DNA of 64,000 bases from Nostoc sp. CHAB 5824 (GCF_020829665.1 NZ_JAIVFT010000001.1:1-64000); one strand, 5' to 3'; positions 17,064-25,551 are shown, numbered from the stretch's first letter. Translations and numbers: made by a program. Notes: generated by a model not told the origin, from the sequence alone.

Positions 17064-18209
17064 GTGGCTATCAAACTTAACTATAAAAACTTATTGGATT
17101 ACTTAATTGATGCTGCTATATGCCAAAAAGACGACTTAGACTATCTGAAAGTTGACGTTAATAGCAAGACTTTTCATTGGATCATCGAGTTGATCCAAAA
17201 TCAGGGCAAGCTATTTGTTAAGCAGCTACCTCATTGTAGTACATTTTCTAACGGCATTAAAATTTGTAAAGAGTGGCATTTTTATAATTTTTTCCAGTCT
17301 CACAAAGATTTAGATTACGTTTCATCACTAACTCCAGAAGTACTGCATTTTGATGACAGCAATTCGATACTAATATACAAATGCCCAAATAATTATATTA
17401 CCTTAAAAAGTTATTATGAAAATCAGGAAACTTTCCCAAATGCGATCGCAGAATTGGTGGGAACTACTTTAGCAAAGCTACATTCACAGACGATAAGTTC
17501 TCAGGAGTGCTACACTTTTCTGACTGAACTGGAAGAACATAAACTTAACTACCAACTTCTTTATCCTGATTATCTTTCTGACTATCTTTTCAGCCGGACT
17601 GAACCGGAGAGTTTAAAGAAGAGTCAAGCTGTTTCTTGGAGATTTCTTGGTATTTTTCAACAAACTGACGCCGTGAGGGAAGTAGTTACAGAGCTGGTGT
17701 TGAATCATCGCCATTTCTGTTTAACACACAATAATATTCACTTTGATAAAATTTTAATACCTAAGCATTGGGAAAAGTTAGTAACGGAAACTCAGGATTC
17801 TGATAAAAGCCTAATAAAGCTTATTGATTGGGAAGCGTGTAGTTGGGGTGATCCAGCTTGCGATTTAGGAAAAGCAATTCTTGGCTATTTTCTCTTGTGG
17901 ATCGACAGTATGATTGTGCATCCTGCTATTGAGATTAAACAATCTATACAGCTAGCTACAATTCCTCTAGAAGTCGTTCGTCCTTCAATTGTAGCCATGA
18001 CAAAAGCTTATATCAGTACTTACCCAAAAATTTTAGAAGATTATCCGGACTTTCTTAAGCGGGTTATTCAGTTTGCTGGACTTGGTTTGATTTATCAACT
18101 CCTCACAGAATTTCAACTTCAGCCAGAGATGGCTTTAAGCCACCAATATCTATATTTTTTCATTGCTACACAATTATTGTGCAAGCCAGAAAAATTTTTG
18201 TCAATTTAA
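17064..18209 (+). CDS. APH-fold kinase-like protein (copy 2), catalytic Asp replaced
   Basis: This is a paralog of the 14324-15493 protein, with matching features such as L-I-D-W-E-A-C-S-W-G-D-P-A-C-D-L-G and the tail L-L-C-K-P-E-K. In the catalytic loop it reads H-N-N-I-H-F-D-K where copy 1 has H-N-D-L-K-L-N-N: the catalytic Asp is Asn and the later metal-binding Asn is Asp. This predicts a weak or dead kinase, perhaps kept as a binding partner. The GTG start at 17064 follows an AAAGAAG. The HopA1 gene begins 56 bp downstream. Confidence 0.72.
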   Translation: MAIKLNYKNLLDYLIDAAICQKDDLDYLKVDVNSKTFHWIIELIQNQGKLFVKQLPHCSTFSNGIKICKEWHFYNFFQSHKDLDYVSSLTPEVLHFDDSNSILIYKCPNNYITLKSYYENQETFPNAIAELVGTTLAKLHSQTISSQECYTFLTELEEHKLNYQLLYPDYLSDYLFSRTEPESLKKSQAVSWRFLGIFQQTDAVREVVTELVLNHRHFCLTHNNIHFDKILIPKHWEKLVTETQDSDKSLIKLIDWEACSWGDPACDLGKAILGYFLLWIDSMIVHPAIEIKQSIQLATIPLEVVRPSIVAMTKAYISTYPKILEDYPDFLKRVIQFAGLGLIYQLLTEFQLQPEMALSHQYLYFFIATQLLCKPEKFLSI

Positions 18210-18265
18210 CAAATTCAAATTTTGATTCAATCAAGTGTCAAGAATAGGATGTAGGAGTATCTATC

Positions 18266-19360
18266 ATGCAATTCCCACTTAGTTTACAGGAGACTTTACA
18301 TGATATTACTGGCAACATTCAAATAGAATCCTCCGAATTCCGCATCAGTCATTCTCACTATCCTCCTATAGAAACTCCTGCTGCTACTGTGGCACAACTG
18401 CAAAAAATGCCTCAGTCAATTCAATACAAGTACTTAAATTATCAGTTATTAAAATTTATATATAGCATTTACTTTGAAGGTTCGCGTACAACAGAAATCA
18501 GCCCAGGAATTAAGACGAACGAACAAATTCTACAAGAAATAGATTCCCGAGAAATAGACTGGGAATTTTATGAACAACTGGACAGAAACAATCAAGGGAT
18601 AGGTTGGTTTCACCCAGGATACCGCATCATTAGACAGGAAGCTGATGGTAGTCTTGCCGCAGAATTCGATGGTATGACTCTACACATTCAGCGAGAGCGT
18701 CATCTTCCTTTAGCCTTGCAATCTGCTACTGTAAACGATCCAGTAGCAGTATCGTTACCTTCTAGCTTTATTAATGGAAATAGGTATAGAGCAAATGGCG
18801 ATGGCATAGGTGGTTTACCGCCTCTAAAGTTTCACAGTGACGGAATAATTATTTACTTCAACTTCAGTCCTGAAGCTGCTGTTTGGGCTATGAAATATTT
18901 AACGACAAAATTGAATGCAATCAAAGTCCCCTTTGGCTTCGAGGTATTACACAACCCTTTGAACTACAGGTTGTATAACTCAGGATTCCTCAAATTTCCT
19001 TATAATCCAGATGAGTCTTACCGATACAAAGAAATTCTTTTGCCAGTCTTACAGACGATTTACGCAGAAAATAAATCTCACTTTCGGGAGCAGGTTCCCA
19101 TATTTACTAAGGTACTCGCACCTGGTATTGGGTTAGCCGAACATCCTGCTTCTGAACTGAAGTTTGGACTTCAACAACAGTTTGGAGAAAACCGCTGTGA
19201 AATTGTTGCCAATGCAATGCTTGAAGCTCATCAAAACAGTGATCAATCAAAACATGCGCGGATGAAATATATAATCCAATACTTTGAGCGGTTGGGGCTT
19301 GACATAGAGCGTCCCTATCTCAATCCTAACTCGGAAGATATCTACACGCCGTTGGACTGA
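18266..19360 (+). CDS. HopA1-domain lyase-like protein (copy 2), intact
   Basis: The 364-residue protein belongs to the family named after the Pseudomonas type III effector HopA1, which in RiPP clusters supplies the phosphate-elimination step for dehydroamino acids. Conserved blocks are I-S-H-S-H-Y near the N-terminus, Y-E-Q-L, G-W-F-H-P-G-Y, Y-F-N-F-S and F-T-K-V-L-A-P-G-I-G-L-A-E. The ATG at 18266 follows a GTAGGAG site. It is the only unbroken HopA1 gene here, so if the pathway works it must serve the shared precursor at 16718-16903. No LanC-like cyclase or exporter is adjacent. Confidence 0.78.
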   Translation: MQFPLSLQETLHDITGNIQIESSEFRISHSHYPPIETPAATVAQLQKMPQSIQYKYLNYQLLKFIYSIYFEGSRTTEISPGIKTNEQILQEIDSREIDWEFYEQLDRNNQGIGWFHPGYRIIRQEADGSLAAEFDGMTLHIQRERHLPLALQSATVNDPVAVSLPSSFINGNRYRANGDGIGGLPPLKFHSDGIIIYFNFSPEAAVWAMKYLTTKLNAIKVPFGFEVLHNPLNYRLYNSGFLKFPYNPDESYRYKEILLPVLQTIYAENKSHFREQVPIFTKVLAPGIGLAEHPASELKFGLQQQFGENRCEIVANAMLEAHQNSDQSKHARMKYIIQYFERLGLDIERPYLNPNSEDIYTPLD

Positions 19361-19451
19361 GCTAACGGTGTAAGTCCATTTGTGACAGGTTAAAAAATTG
19401 CGCTTTTGTCAAGAGGGGTGTCGAATAACAGATTATTTGTCGTCATTAACG

Positions 19452-19480
19452 CTCTTAGGGGGACTTAAACAAAAAAGAAA
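19452..19480 (+). repeat. Half-end similar to the 13.9-kb MITE
   Basis: GGGGGACTTAAACAAAAA at about 19457 matches the terminal repeat core GGGACTTARACA of the element at 13875-14068. No second inverted end was found nearby, so this is a remnant or a single end. Confidence 0.4.
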
Positions 19481-19529
19481 ATAAAAACTGTTAGCAATTT
19501 TTTCGCTATGAATTTAGGAAATTTTGTAC

Positions 19530-20234
19530 TCAGTCTTGCCTAAATAACCCAAATAGGGGAGCAAGAATCACCCCAAAAACAAAACCACCGATGTGCGCCC
19601 AGTAGGCAACCCCACCAGTTTCCACGCTCATGTTAGCGGCTGTTTGCAAGGTAGCAAGACCAGATATCACATTTTGCACAATGAAAAGTCCAATTATTAC
19701 TAATGCTGGCACTCTGATTGTGGTGATGAAAAACCCCAAAAATATTAAAGTCATGACTCTAGCTTGTGGAAAGCGGATAATGTACGCACCTAAAACCCCA
19801 GAAATTGCACCACTTGCTCCCAAGGACGGAATCTCCGAATTCATGCCAATAAACCATTGGCACAAAGCAGCTAAAGCACCACACGCCAAATAAAATATCA
19901 GATATTTGGCATAACCCAATCGATCTTCAACATTGTTGCCAAAAACCCAGAGAAACACCATATTCGAGATTAAGTGCCACCAACCGCCGTGTAAGAATTG
20001 CGACGTAAATAATGTTATCCACTCTCCACTCAAATTGGTGGTTAACTCTTGAGGTATTACTGCATATTGACTTAAAAACTGATTCAATTGTGCATTTGGC
20101 AGACTTACCTCGTGAAGAAAAACTAAAATATTCATGCCAATTAACCCGTAGGTGAAATACGGGGTAATTCGCGTCGGATTTTCGTCGTAGAGGGGAAACA
20201 CAGGTGTTTTTCCTAAATTATTGGCTAATTGCAA
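19530..20234 (-). CDS. Rhomboid-family intramembrane serine protease (copy A)
   Basis: Six membrane segments and the rhomboid active site are present: nucleophile Ser in G-A-S-G-A-I-S-G and the catalytic His in Y-W-A-H-I-G-G-F, with H-G-G-W-W-H-L-x-x-N in the second helix. Rhomboids cut membrane-spanning substrates within the bilayer. It is a tandem paralog of the next gene, 82 bp away and on the same strand. The substrates are unknown. The gene follows the RiPP-like cluster convergently, so shared function is not implied. Confidence 0.92.
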   Translation of the reverse strand: MQLANNLGKTPVFPLYDENPTRITPYFTYGLIGMNILVFLHEVSLPNAQLNQFLSQYAVIPQELTTNLSGEWITLFTSQFLHGGWWHLISNMVFLWVFGNNVEDRLGYAKYLIFYLACGALAALCQWFIGMNSEIPSLGASGAISGVLGAYIIRFPQARVMTLIFLGFFITTIRVPALVIIGLFIVQNVISGLATLQTAANMSVETGGVAYWAHIGGFVFGVILAPLFGLFRQD

Positions 20235-20316
20235 TATAACTTGTAAGGCTAGCAGTTGCGAAGCTTAAGTGATTTCACCTTTTTAATCAATTAGCCTGAT
20301 TGAAAGCCCTGAATAA

Positions 20317-21036
20317 TTACTGATACCAAGCTTCTTCCTGTGATTTATCGTTAAACAAACCCAATAGTGGGCCAAGAATTGCCCCAAAGATAAACCCGCC
20401 TGCATGGGCCCAGTAAGCAATACCGCCGCTTTCCATACCGATGTTAGTACGTGTTTGCAGACTAGCAAGCCCGTAGAAAGCTTGTTCAAGAAACCAAAAT
20501 CCCAAAAAGAAATATGCCGGGACGCGGAAAGTCGGGAAGAAAAAGCCTAAAGGCACTATGCCGAGAACTTCGGCGTTGGGAAAGCGGAGAATATATGCTC
20601 CCAAAACGCCTGCGATCGCACCACTTGCACCCAAAGAAGGAATGCTAGAATCTTGAGCGAAGAACCACTGGGTCAAGGATGCCAAAACACCACAAGATAA
20701 ATAAAACAGTAAATATTTGGCATGACCTAATTTATCTTCAATGTTATTGCCAAAAATCCAGAGAAACAACATATTACCTGCTAAGTGCAAGAAACCACCG
20801 TGTAAAAATTGTGAGGTAATTAAAGTTGCCCACTCTGGCACTGGTTGATGTAAAGAGATCCCACCAAAGCTTAAAGTTAGCTCTCGTGGAACTACAGCCG
20901 CAAGGCGTAGAAACCCATTTAATGCTTGGGGGGGAAGATTTGCTTCATAAAGAAAAGCGAGGACATTAGCAGCAATCAGTCCATAGGTCACATAAGGCGT
21001 AATTTTTGTCGGATTATTATCTCTAATGGGAACCAC
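20317..21036 (-). CDS. Rhomboid-family intramembrane serine protease (copy B)
   Basis: This is a second rhomboid, closely related to copy A: both share the P-x-x-I-T-P-Y-x-T-Y-G-L-I start, H-G-G-F-L-H-L-A-G-N, the nucleophile motif G-A-S-G-A-I-A-G and the His motif Y-W-A-H-A-G-G-F. The main difference is an insertion before the first HGG helix and a charged C-terminal tail (N-D-K-S-Q-E-E-A-W). The pair most likely arose by tandem duplication. Confidence 0.92.
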   Translation of the reverse strand: MVPIRDNNPTKITPYVTYGLIAANVLAFLYEANLPPQALNGFLRLAAVVPRELTLSFGGISLHQPVPEWATLITSQFLHGGFLHLAGNMLFLWIFGNNIEDKLGHAKYLLFYLSCGVLASLTQWFFAQDSSIPSLGASGAIAGVLGAYILRFPNAEVLGIVPLGFFFPTFRVPAYFFLGFWFLEQAFYGLASLQTRTNIGMESGGIAYWAHAGGFIFGAILGPLLGLFNDKSQEEAWYQ

Positions 21037-21129
21037 GGGCGTTTTTTCCTGATTTTAAGACACCAGTTACACAATACTGAATAATGCAAGTAGTTTCTTC
21101 TACCTCGTGGATGGATCTCGTTTTGAGAC

Positions 21130-21918
21130 TTAAAAACCGAAAGCCAAAAATCCACCATCGACGGTAATACATTGTCCAGTGATGAAAGATGCCGCAGGCA
21201 TACAAAGAAATGCCACTAAACCCGCTACTTCTTCTGGTTGACCAACCCGAGCCATAGGTGTTTGGGACAGAACTAAAGTGAGGAAATCTTGGTTATCAAG
21301 TACAGACTCAGTTAGAGGCGTGCGAATAGCCCAAGGTGCTACGGTATTTACCCTAATATCATCTGAGGCCCATTCAACTGATAGCGATCGCGTCAGTTGA
21401 TTTATAGCCGCTTTAGTCATACCATAAGGAGCGCCTGTACGATTCGAGACTAAACCCGCCACAGAACTTATATTTACAATGCTGCTGTTTTCCCCATTTT
21501 GAAGCAGATGATAAAACAGACGGCACATCTCAAAAATTGATGTCTGGTTTGTCTGGATAATGAATTCATACTCAGCAGCCGTGTATTCTATTACTTTTTT
21601 GCTAATATTGGTTCCCACATTATTTACCAGGATGTCTAATTTATCCCAGGTTTTGCTAACCTGCTCAAAGATGACTTTACGTCCATCAAGAGTTGAAACA
21701 TCTGCCGCAATCCCATAAACAGGCAATCCTGCTTGTTGCCAGATAATTAGTTGTTGGTTAACATCCTCAGAATTTCGTGCCACTATTGTGACTTCAGCAC
21801 CGAGAGATAAGAACTCATTGGCAACAGCTAGTCCAATGCCTTTGGTGGCACCTGTAACCAGTGCTTTCTTTCCTGTTAATGTCCAGCGTAGGCGTGGCCC
21901 GCCGTAGGCATCGCTCAT
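21130..21918 (-). CDS. SDR-family oxidoreductase (tropinone-reductase-like), N-terminus built from a repeat
   Basis: This classical short-chain dehydrogenase has the cofactor loop T-G-A-T-K-G-I-G (about residues 22-29), N-N-V-G, catalytic S-S and Y-G-M-T-K, and the end V-D-G-G-F. The organisation matches tropinone-reductase-like SDRs. Residues 3-12 (D-A-Y-G-G-P-R-L-R) are encoded by a copy of the 29-bp dispersed repeat (21886-21914), just before the [12 protein letters not shown] start of the fold. The repeat therefore appears to have entered the start region in frame and added residues. The substrate is unknown. Confidence 0.88.
   Translation of the reverse strand: MSDAYGGPRLRWTLTGKKALVTGATKGIGLAVANEFLSLGAEVTIVARNSEDVNQQLIIWQQAGLPVYGIAADVSTLDGRKVIFEQVSKTWDKLDILVNNVGTNISKKVIEYTAAEYEFIIQTNQTSIFEMCRLFYHLLQNGENSSIVNISSVAGLVSNRTGAPYGMTKAAINQLTRSLSVEWASDDIRVNTVAPWAIRTPLTESVLDNQDFLTLVLSQTPMARVGQPEEVAGLVAFLCMPAASFITGQCITVDGGFLAFGF
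21886..21914 (-). repeat. 29-bp dispersed repeat inside the SDR coding start
   Basis: On the minus strand it begins GCGATGCCTACGGCGGGC and ends CACGCCTACGC, differing at few positions from copies at 26353-26381, 27076-27104 and 42469-42497. It codes in frame for residues near the N-terminus of the SDR. Confidence 0.85.
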
Positions 21919-21954
21919 TTGTAATTATGCGGATTTTTGTATTTTAAAACTATC

Positions 21955-21997
21955 AATAACCTAAAAGTTTATCTTGCAAGTGCCCAATGCGATCGCC
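21955..21997 (-). repeat. uvrB-tail-like sequence (divergent copy)
   Basis: Read on the minus strand it encodes G-D-R-I-G-H-L-Q-D-K-L-L-G-Y-stop, matching the last codons of uvrB ([17 protein letters not shown] at 29253). It is the most divergent of the copies found between 21.9 and 29.3 kb. Confidence 0.55.
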
Positions 21998-22086
21998 TTT
22001 TGTCGTAATGTAGATGATTGCAATCCCTAAACCATTCACTGCATCTGATTTCAATTGAATCGCTGACCAAACCCACTGGCAAATTC

Positions 22087-22707
22087 ATGTTTTTTTCAAA
22101 TTCTCTGGATAATCAACTCCAGCGCTGGAACGAAACCATTCGCAATCAGCCGAAAAATCCCAATGCTTACATTCGCCGAGGCATGGTTAACTTTCAACTA
22201 GCCAAAATTGATAAATCTATTCAAGATTTTGATATGGCAGAACAATTGGATGCCAGTATTAAACCTTACCTTTGGCAACGTGGATTATCGTATTATTATG
22301 CAGAAAGATTTGCTGAGGGCGTTGAACAATTTGAAATAGATTTGACTGTAAACGCCCAAGATGTAGAAGAAACAGTATGGCGATATCTCTGCATAGCTCG
22401 TTCGTTAGGTGTTGAAGAGGCGCGTAATTCTTTATTAAGTGTGAAAAATGACCCTCGACGTGTTATGCAGCGCGTATATGATTTGTATGCGGGACATTGT
22501 ACAGCAGATGATGTTTTAACAGTTGGTCAATCAGAAGGGATAAAGGGAAATTTTTACAGTCATCTTTACTTAGGATTATATTACGAAGTCGAGAATAATC
22601 TAGACTTAGCCCAGGAATATATAGTTAAAGCTGCTGACCAATACAAAATTGATGACTATATGTGGTATATGGCGCAGGTACACAAAAAATTGCGAGGCTG
22701 GATATAG
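22087..22707 (+). CDS. TPR-repeat protein
   Basis: With the ATG at 22087 the protein has 206 residues and about four tetratricopeptide-like helices pairs, seen in N-P-N-A-Y-I-R-R-G-M-V-N-F-Q-L-A-K-I-D-K-S-I and in H-L-Y-L-G-L-Y-Y-E-V-E-N-N-L-D-L-A-Q-E-Y. Such repeats mediate protein contacts. A TTG at 22018 would add 23 residues of no clear character. It precedes the STAS-like genes on the same strand by about 90 bp. No specific function is evident. Confidence 0.7.
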   Translation: MFFSNSLDNQLQRWNETIRNQPKNPNAYIRRGMVNFQLAKIDKSIQDFDMAEQLDASIKPYLWQRGLSYYYAERFAEGVEQFEIDLTVNAQDVEETVWRYLCIARSLGVEEARNSLLSVKNDPRRVMQRVYDLYAGHCTADDVLTVGQSEGIKGNFYSHLYLGLYYEVENNLDLAQEYIVKAADQYKIDDYMWYMAQVHKKLRGWI

Positions 22708-22798
22708 TCGAGTATTAATGTCCTAGAGGATGCCTTTTTGAACTGAGGGTATTATTGATACAAATTACTCACAATTATAGAAAGCATTTGGATTTGCC

Positions 22799-23140
22799 TT
22801 GCTGTTACTTGCCAAAACTCAGCCCCCAATTCTATATGTACGTACAATCTACGACCATCCTCGTTATGTTGATAGACTTTTTACAGACTGGTATGACATT
22901 ACGCAACTTCCTAAAGACGGCTTAAAAGTTACAGTTAATTTTAACTATTGCGAATTTCTGGGACACATCGGTGTTGCGTTTCTAGGGGGAATGGTTCGCC
23001 TGCTTGAAGCTTATGGTGGTCATGTAATTATCGACTGGAATACACTTACCGATAAAAAAATTCGTACTAACTTGGCTCAGAATGGTTTTTTATGCGATTT
23101 TGCTTCTGAAGTTCCTCAACTCAGGAAGCGAATATTCTAG
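22799..23140 (+). CDS. STAS-like (DUF4325-type) small protein
   Basis: This 113-residue protein contains a V-T-V-N-F-N-Y-C-E-F-L-G-H-I-G-V-A-F-L-G-G core resembling the strand-turn-helix of STAS-like DUF4325 domains, which occur in regulatory and defence contexts. Only a TTG start is available at 22799. It is followed after 18 bp by a second STAS-like gene and then by a PIN-domain gene, so these three look like one operon. The role is not known. Confidence 0.5.
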   Translation: MLLLAKTQPPILYVRTIYDHPRYVDRLFTDWYDITQLPKDGLKVTVNFNYCEFLGHIGVAFLGGMVRLLEAYGGHVIIDWNTLTDKKIRTNLAQNGFLCDFASEVPQLRKRIF

Positions 23141-23158
23141 AGAGGGGGAGATAGAGAA

Positions 23159-23506
23159 ATGGTATACAAAATTTACGATATTGCTGGAGAATATGCCATC
23201 ACTGCTGATGGCGGACAGAAACTATATGACCAGATTCATCCACTTTTGCTAGCAGGCGAACCTGTAGAGTTGGATTTTACAGGCGTGAAAGTTTTTGCGT
23301 CTCCGTTTGTGAACTTCGCCTTTGGTCAATTGTTGAAGGACATTCCAGCAGATAAACTGAACCAGCTAGTTGAATTCACTTTTCTCAACGCTGATGGGTA
23401 TGATGTTCTGGAACATGTAATGGCTAATGCCAAACGATATTACTCTGATGAAAAATACCGTACTGCTGTGGATACAGTGATCACAAATATAGCTGTAACT
23501 CCTTAA
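23159..23506 (+). CDS. STAS-like domain protein (DUF4325)
   Basis: The 115-residue product has the DUF4325 pattern: a strand ending V-E-L-D-F-T-G-V, then F-A-S-P-F-V-N-F-A-F-G-Q-L and a C-terminal helix. The ATG at 23159 has a good GGGGAG ribosome site. The downstream PIN gene starts 3 bp after its stop, which suggests translational coupling. DUF4325 proteins often sit beside effector genes, so pairing with the PIN protein is plausible but unproven. Confidence 0.7.
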   Translation: MVYKIYDIAGEYAITADGGQKLYDQIHPLLLAGEPVELDFTGVKVFASPFVNFAFGQLLKDIPADKLNQLVEFTFLNADGYDVLEHVMANAKRYYSDEKYRTAVDTVITNIAVTP

Positions 23507-23509
23507 GGT

Positions 23510-24129
23510 ATGGCGATTAACCTCAAGATCCAAGCTGACGTCATCAATATCAGAACTGATATTTCACAGCAAGGTGATATTTTCTTCGTAGATACAAACG
23601 TCTGGTTTTGGTACGCTTATGCAAATGCTGGGTTTAGCGCTAAATCTTACCAACTCAACAATTATCCCAACTATCTCAACCAAGCACTTTCAAACGGAGC
23701 TACTCAACCTACTCTGGGCTTACTTTAGCAGAGCTTGCTCATATCATTGAGAAGACCGAATATGAGATTTATATCCAATCTTATGGATGGCTACCAATCA
23801 AAGAATATCGGCATAATTACCCAATAGAACGGGCAAATATTGTTGCTGAAGTTCAGTTCACTTGGCGTCGGGTCAAGGTGATCGCTATTCCTATTGATCT
23901 AATAGTAGATGATGCAACAACTGATGCAGCCATCAACCGATTCAAAACTCAAGCTGTTGACGGCTATGACCTACTGCTCCTAGAAGCGATTAGTAGAGCA
24001 GGAGCAGGACAAATTAAAATTATCACAGATGACATTGATTATAGTGTTGTTCCCGGTATTCAGGTCTTTACAAGCAACAAGTATGTAATTCAGGAAGCTG
24101 CTTCACAGAATAAGTTAGTGGTGCGCTAA
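23510..24129 (+). pseudogene. PIN-domain protein, frameshifted
   Basis: The first frame gives F-F-V-D-T-N-V-W-F-W-Y (the PIN first Asp) and stops at 23728. The continuing frame gives S-G-L-T-L-A-E-L-A-H-I-I-E-K and then L-L-L-E-A-I-S-R-A-G followed by I-I-T-D-D-I-D-Y, the expected later acidic residues, up to 24129. Restoring one T at about 23710/23711 joins them as Q-P-Y-S-G-L-T-L-A-E-L. PIN proteins are Mg-dependent ribonucleases, often toxins. Either a recent 1-bp deletion or a sequencing error explains the break. Confidence 0.75.
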
Positions 24130-24131
24130 TT

Positions 24132-24180
24132 AGGTTTAGCGTCCCAGAATTTTATCCCGCAAATGCTGAATGCGATCGCC
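24132..24180 (-). repeat. uvrB-tail copy
   Basis: The minus strand encodes G-D-R-I-Q-H-L-R-D-K-I-L-G-R-stop, closely matching the end of uvrB. The adjoining TCAGCAAGT is shared with the copy at 27540-27584. Confidence 0.8.
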
Positions 24181-24285
24181 TCAGCAAGTTCAGCCCATTG
24201 TATTTTGCTGATTGCTTGGTTTGAACGATGTTGACTCCAACCCAAAATCAATCTGCAAAAATGACGCTATAGACAACCTCAGCCA

Positions 24286-24371
24286 GCTAACGGTGAAGCT
24301 CAACAGCGGCAAATAACCTTTGCTACACCGCCAACACTCGAAGCATAAGTCCTGTGCAGCAACGTGTTAGC
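24286..24371 (-). other. attC-like recombination site A
   Basis: On the minus strand the 86-bp segment begins GCTAACACG and ends TGAGCTTCACCGTTAGC, with a TGCACAGGAC block near the first end: the R''/L'' and L'/R' arrangement of integron attC sites. It starts just after the stop codon of the zinc-ribbon gene (24384), as expected for a cassette. No integrase gene is in the window. Confidence 0.65.
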
Positions 24372-24383
24372 CTGCGTGGCTAC

Positions 24384-25373
24384 TTACTTTCCACTTATGG
24401 TCATAGTATGCCCACAATTCCGGCAGATAAGTTTTATAAACTCCCTATCAATAGCCTTAAATTCCTCTATATCAAAATCGTCTCTATGACATGTACTACA
24501 AATAACTTCATCCTTTGGACTAACTTCACTCCATCGATTTACTATTAAGCGAAGTAAAGGAATGCCAAGATAAACACATCGAGTATAGTATTCACACCAT
24601 TCTTGAAAACGAAAATATTGAAAAATTAAACCTGCCCACTTCCCTTCAAATAAGCCACGATTAATCAATTTATTTTCTGCACCATGAATACTTCCATTCA
24701 GATCACCATATAAATCGCTTGCTTTTGATGCGAGTTCATTAGGTAGAAAACCCATAGTTGAAAGCTGCTTCAATATTCCATTATTACCACGTATTGAAGG
24801 TAGATGAAACTGTCCTAATTTCCATTTTTCAAAATCATTTATATTTTCACAGAAAAACAGTTGAATCACCATGCCCTCTACATAATTTCTAAGAACTTGG
24901 AGAGCTTGCCTATAAAACAAATTAGAACATAGGAGAATTGAGCATTCCAAATCTGACTGTGCTTCTAGAAGATGAGTCAGTGAGAAGAAAGCTTCCTCTG
25001 ATAAAACTTCACTTACTGTTCCATCCCAAGCAATCGCACACTTAGCCATTTGACCAAAGTTTACGTCATGCTCAAAAAAATTAGGAACATCTTCAGCATA
25101 CTTCCTTGCTGCTGGTGCTGGCATCATTTTCTGAGCTTTTTCCTGAAATTCTTGTGCTAAAGATTGAAAATACTCTATTCCTATTTTTAACCTATAAGAA
25201 CCATAGGATGAGTAGTTTATTGCCATCTCTTCACCGTTAGGATTTATTATAATTGCATTTTTATTAAATAAACAAGTTAAATATTTATTTAAATCACTTT
25301 CCTCGCATATAGATATAATTGCTTCTGGAGTAAAAGGTAAAAGTTCAATAGCATTTTTAGGGATAATTTCCAT
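24384..25373 (-). CDS. Unrecognised protein with C-terminal zinc ribbon
   Basis: I do not recognise the family. The 329-residue protein is mostly helical in character, with an acidic N-terminus, an aromatic-rich central part and a C-terminal zinc ribbon formed by C-S-T-C-H (about 296-300) and C-R-N-C-G (about 318-322). It is followed immediately by an attC-like site and a uvrB-tail copy, so it looks like a mobile single-gene cassette. Its A+T content is above that of neighbouring housekeeping genes, consistent with transfer. Zinc-ribbon proteins of this size in accessory islands are often nucleic-acid-related, but no function is assigned. Confidence 0.6.
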   Translation of the reverse strand: MEIIPKNAIELLPFTPEAIISICEESDLNKYLTCLFNKNAIIINPNGEEMAINYSSYGSYRLKIGIEYFQSLAQEFQEKAQKMMPAPAARKYAEDVPNFFEHDVNFGQMAKCAIAWDGTVSEVLSEEAFFSLTHLLEAQSDLECSILLCSNLFYRQALQVLRNYVEGMVIQLFFCENINDFEKWKLGQFHLPSIRGNNGILKQLSTMGFLPNELASKASDLYGDLNGSIHGAENKLINRGLFEGKWAGLIFQYFRFQEWCEYYTRCVYLGIPLLRLIVNRWSEVSPKDEVICSTCHRDDFDIEEFKAIDREFIKLICRNCGHTMTISGK

Positions 25374-25551
25374 AGAATACTTTCGATTACAAAAAACATT
25401 TAATTTAATAAAATGTACCGAAACTGTTTAACTTATTACTTGAATACCATAGCTTTGCCACTCCTGAATATACGATATCCCACAAATAAATTTGTTGTAG
25501 CGCCCTAACCCAAAAATCAAGCGAACTAAGTACTTATTGTACTAAAATTTT

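Noticed and set aside
19530..21036. Rhomboids as leader proteases of the RiPP cluster
   Set aside because: They are on the opposite strand and convergent, are ordinary membrane proteases, and the precursor has no membrane segment.
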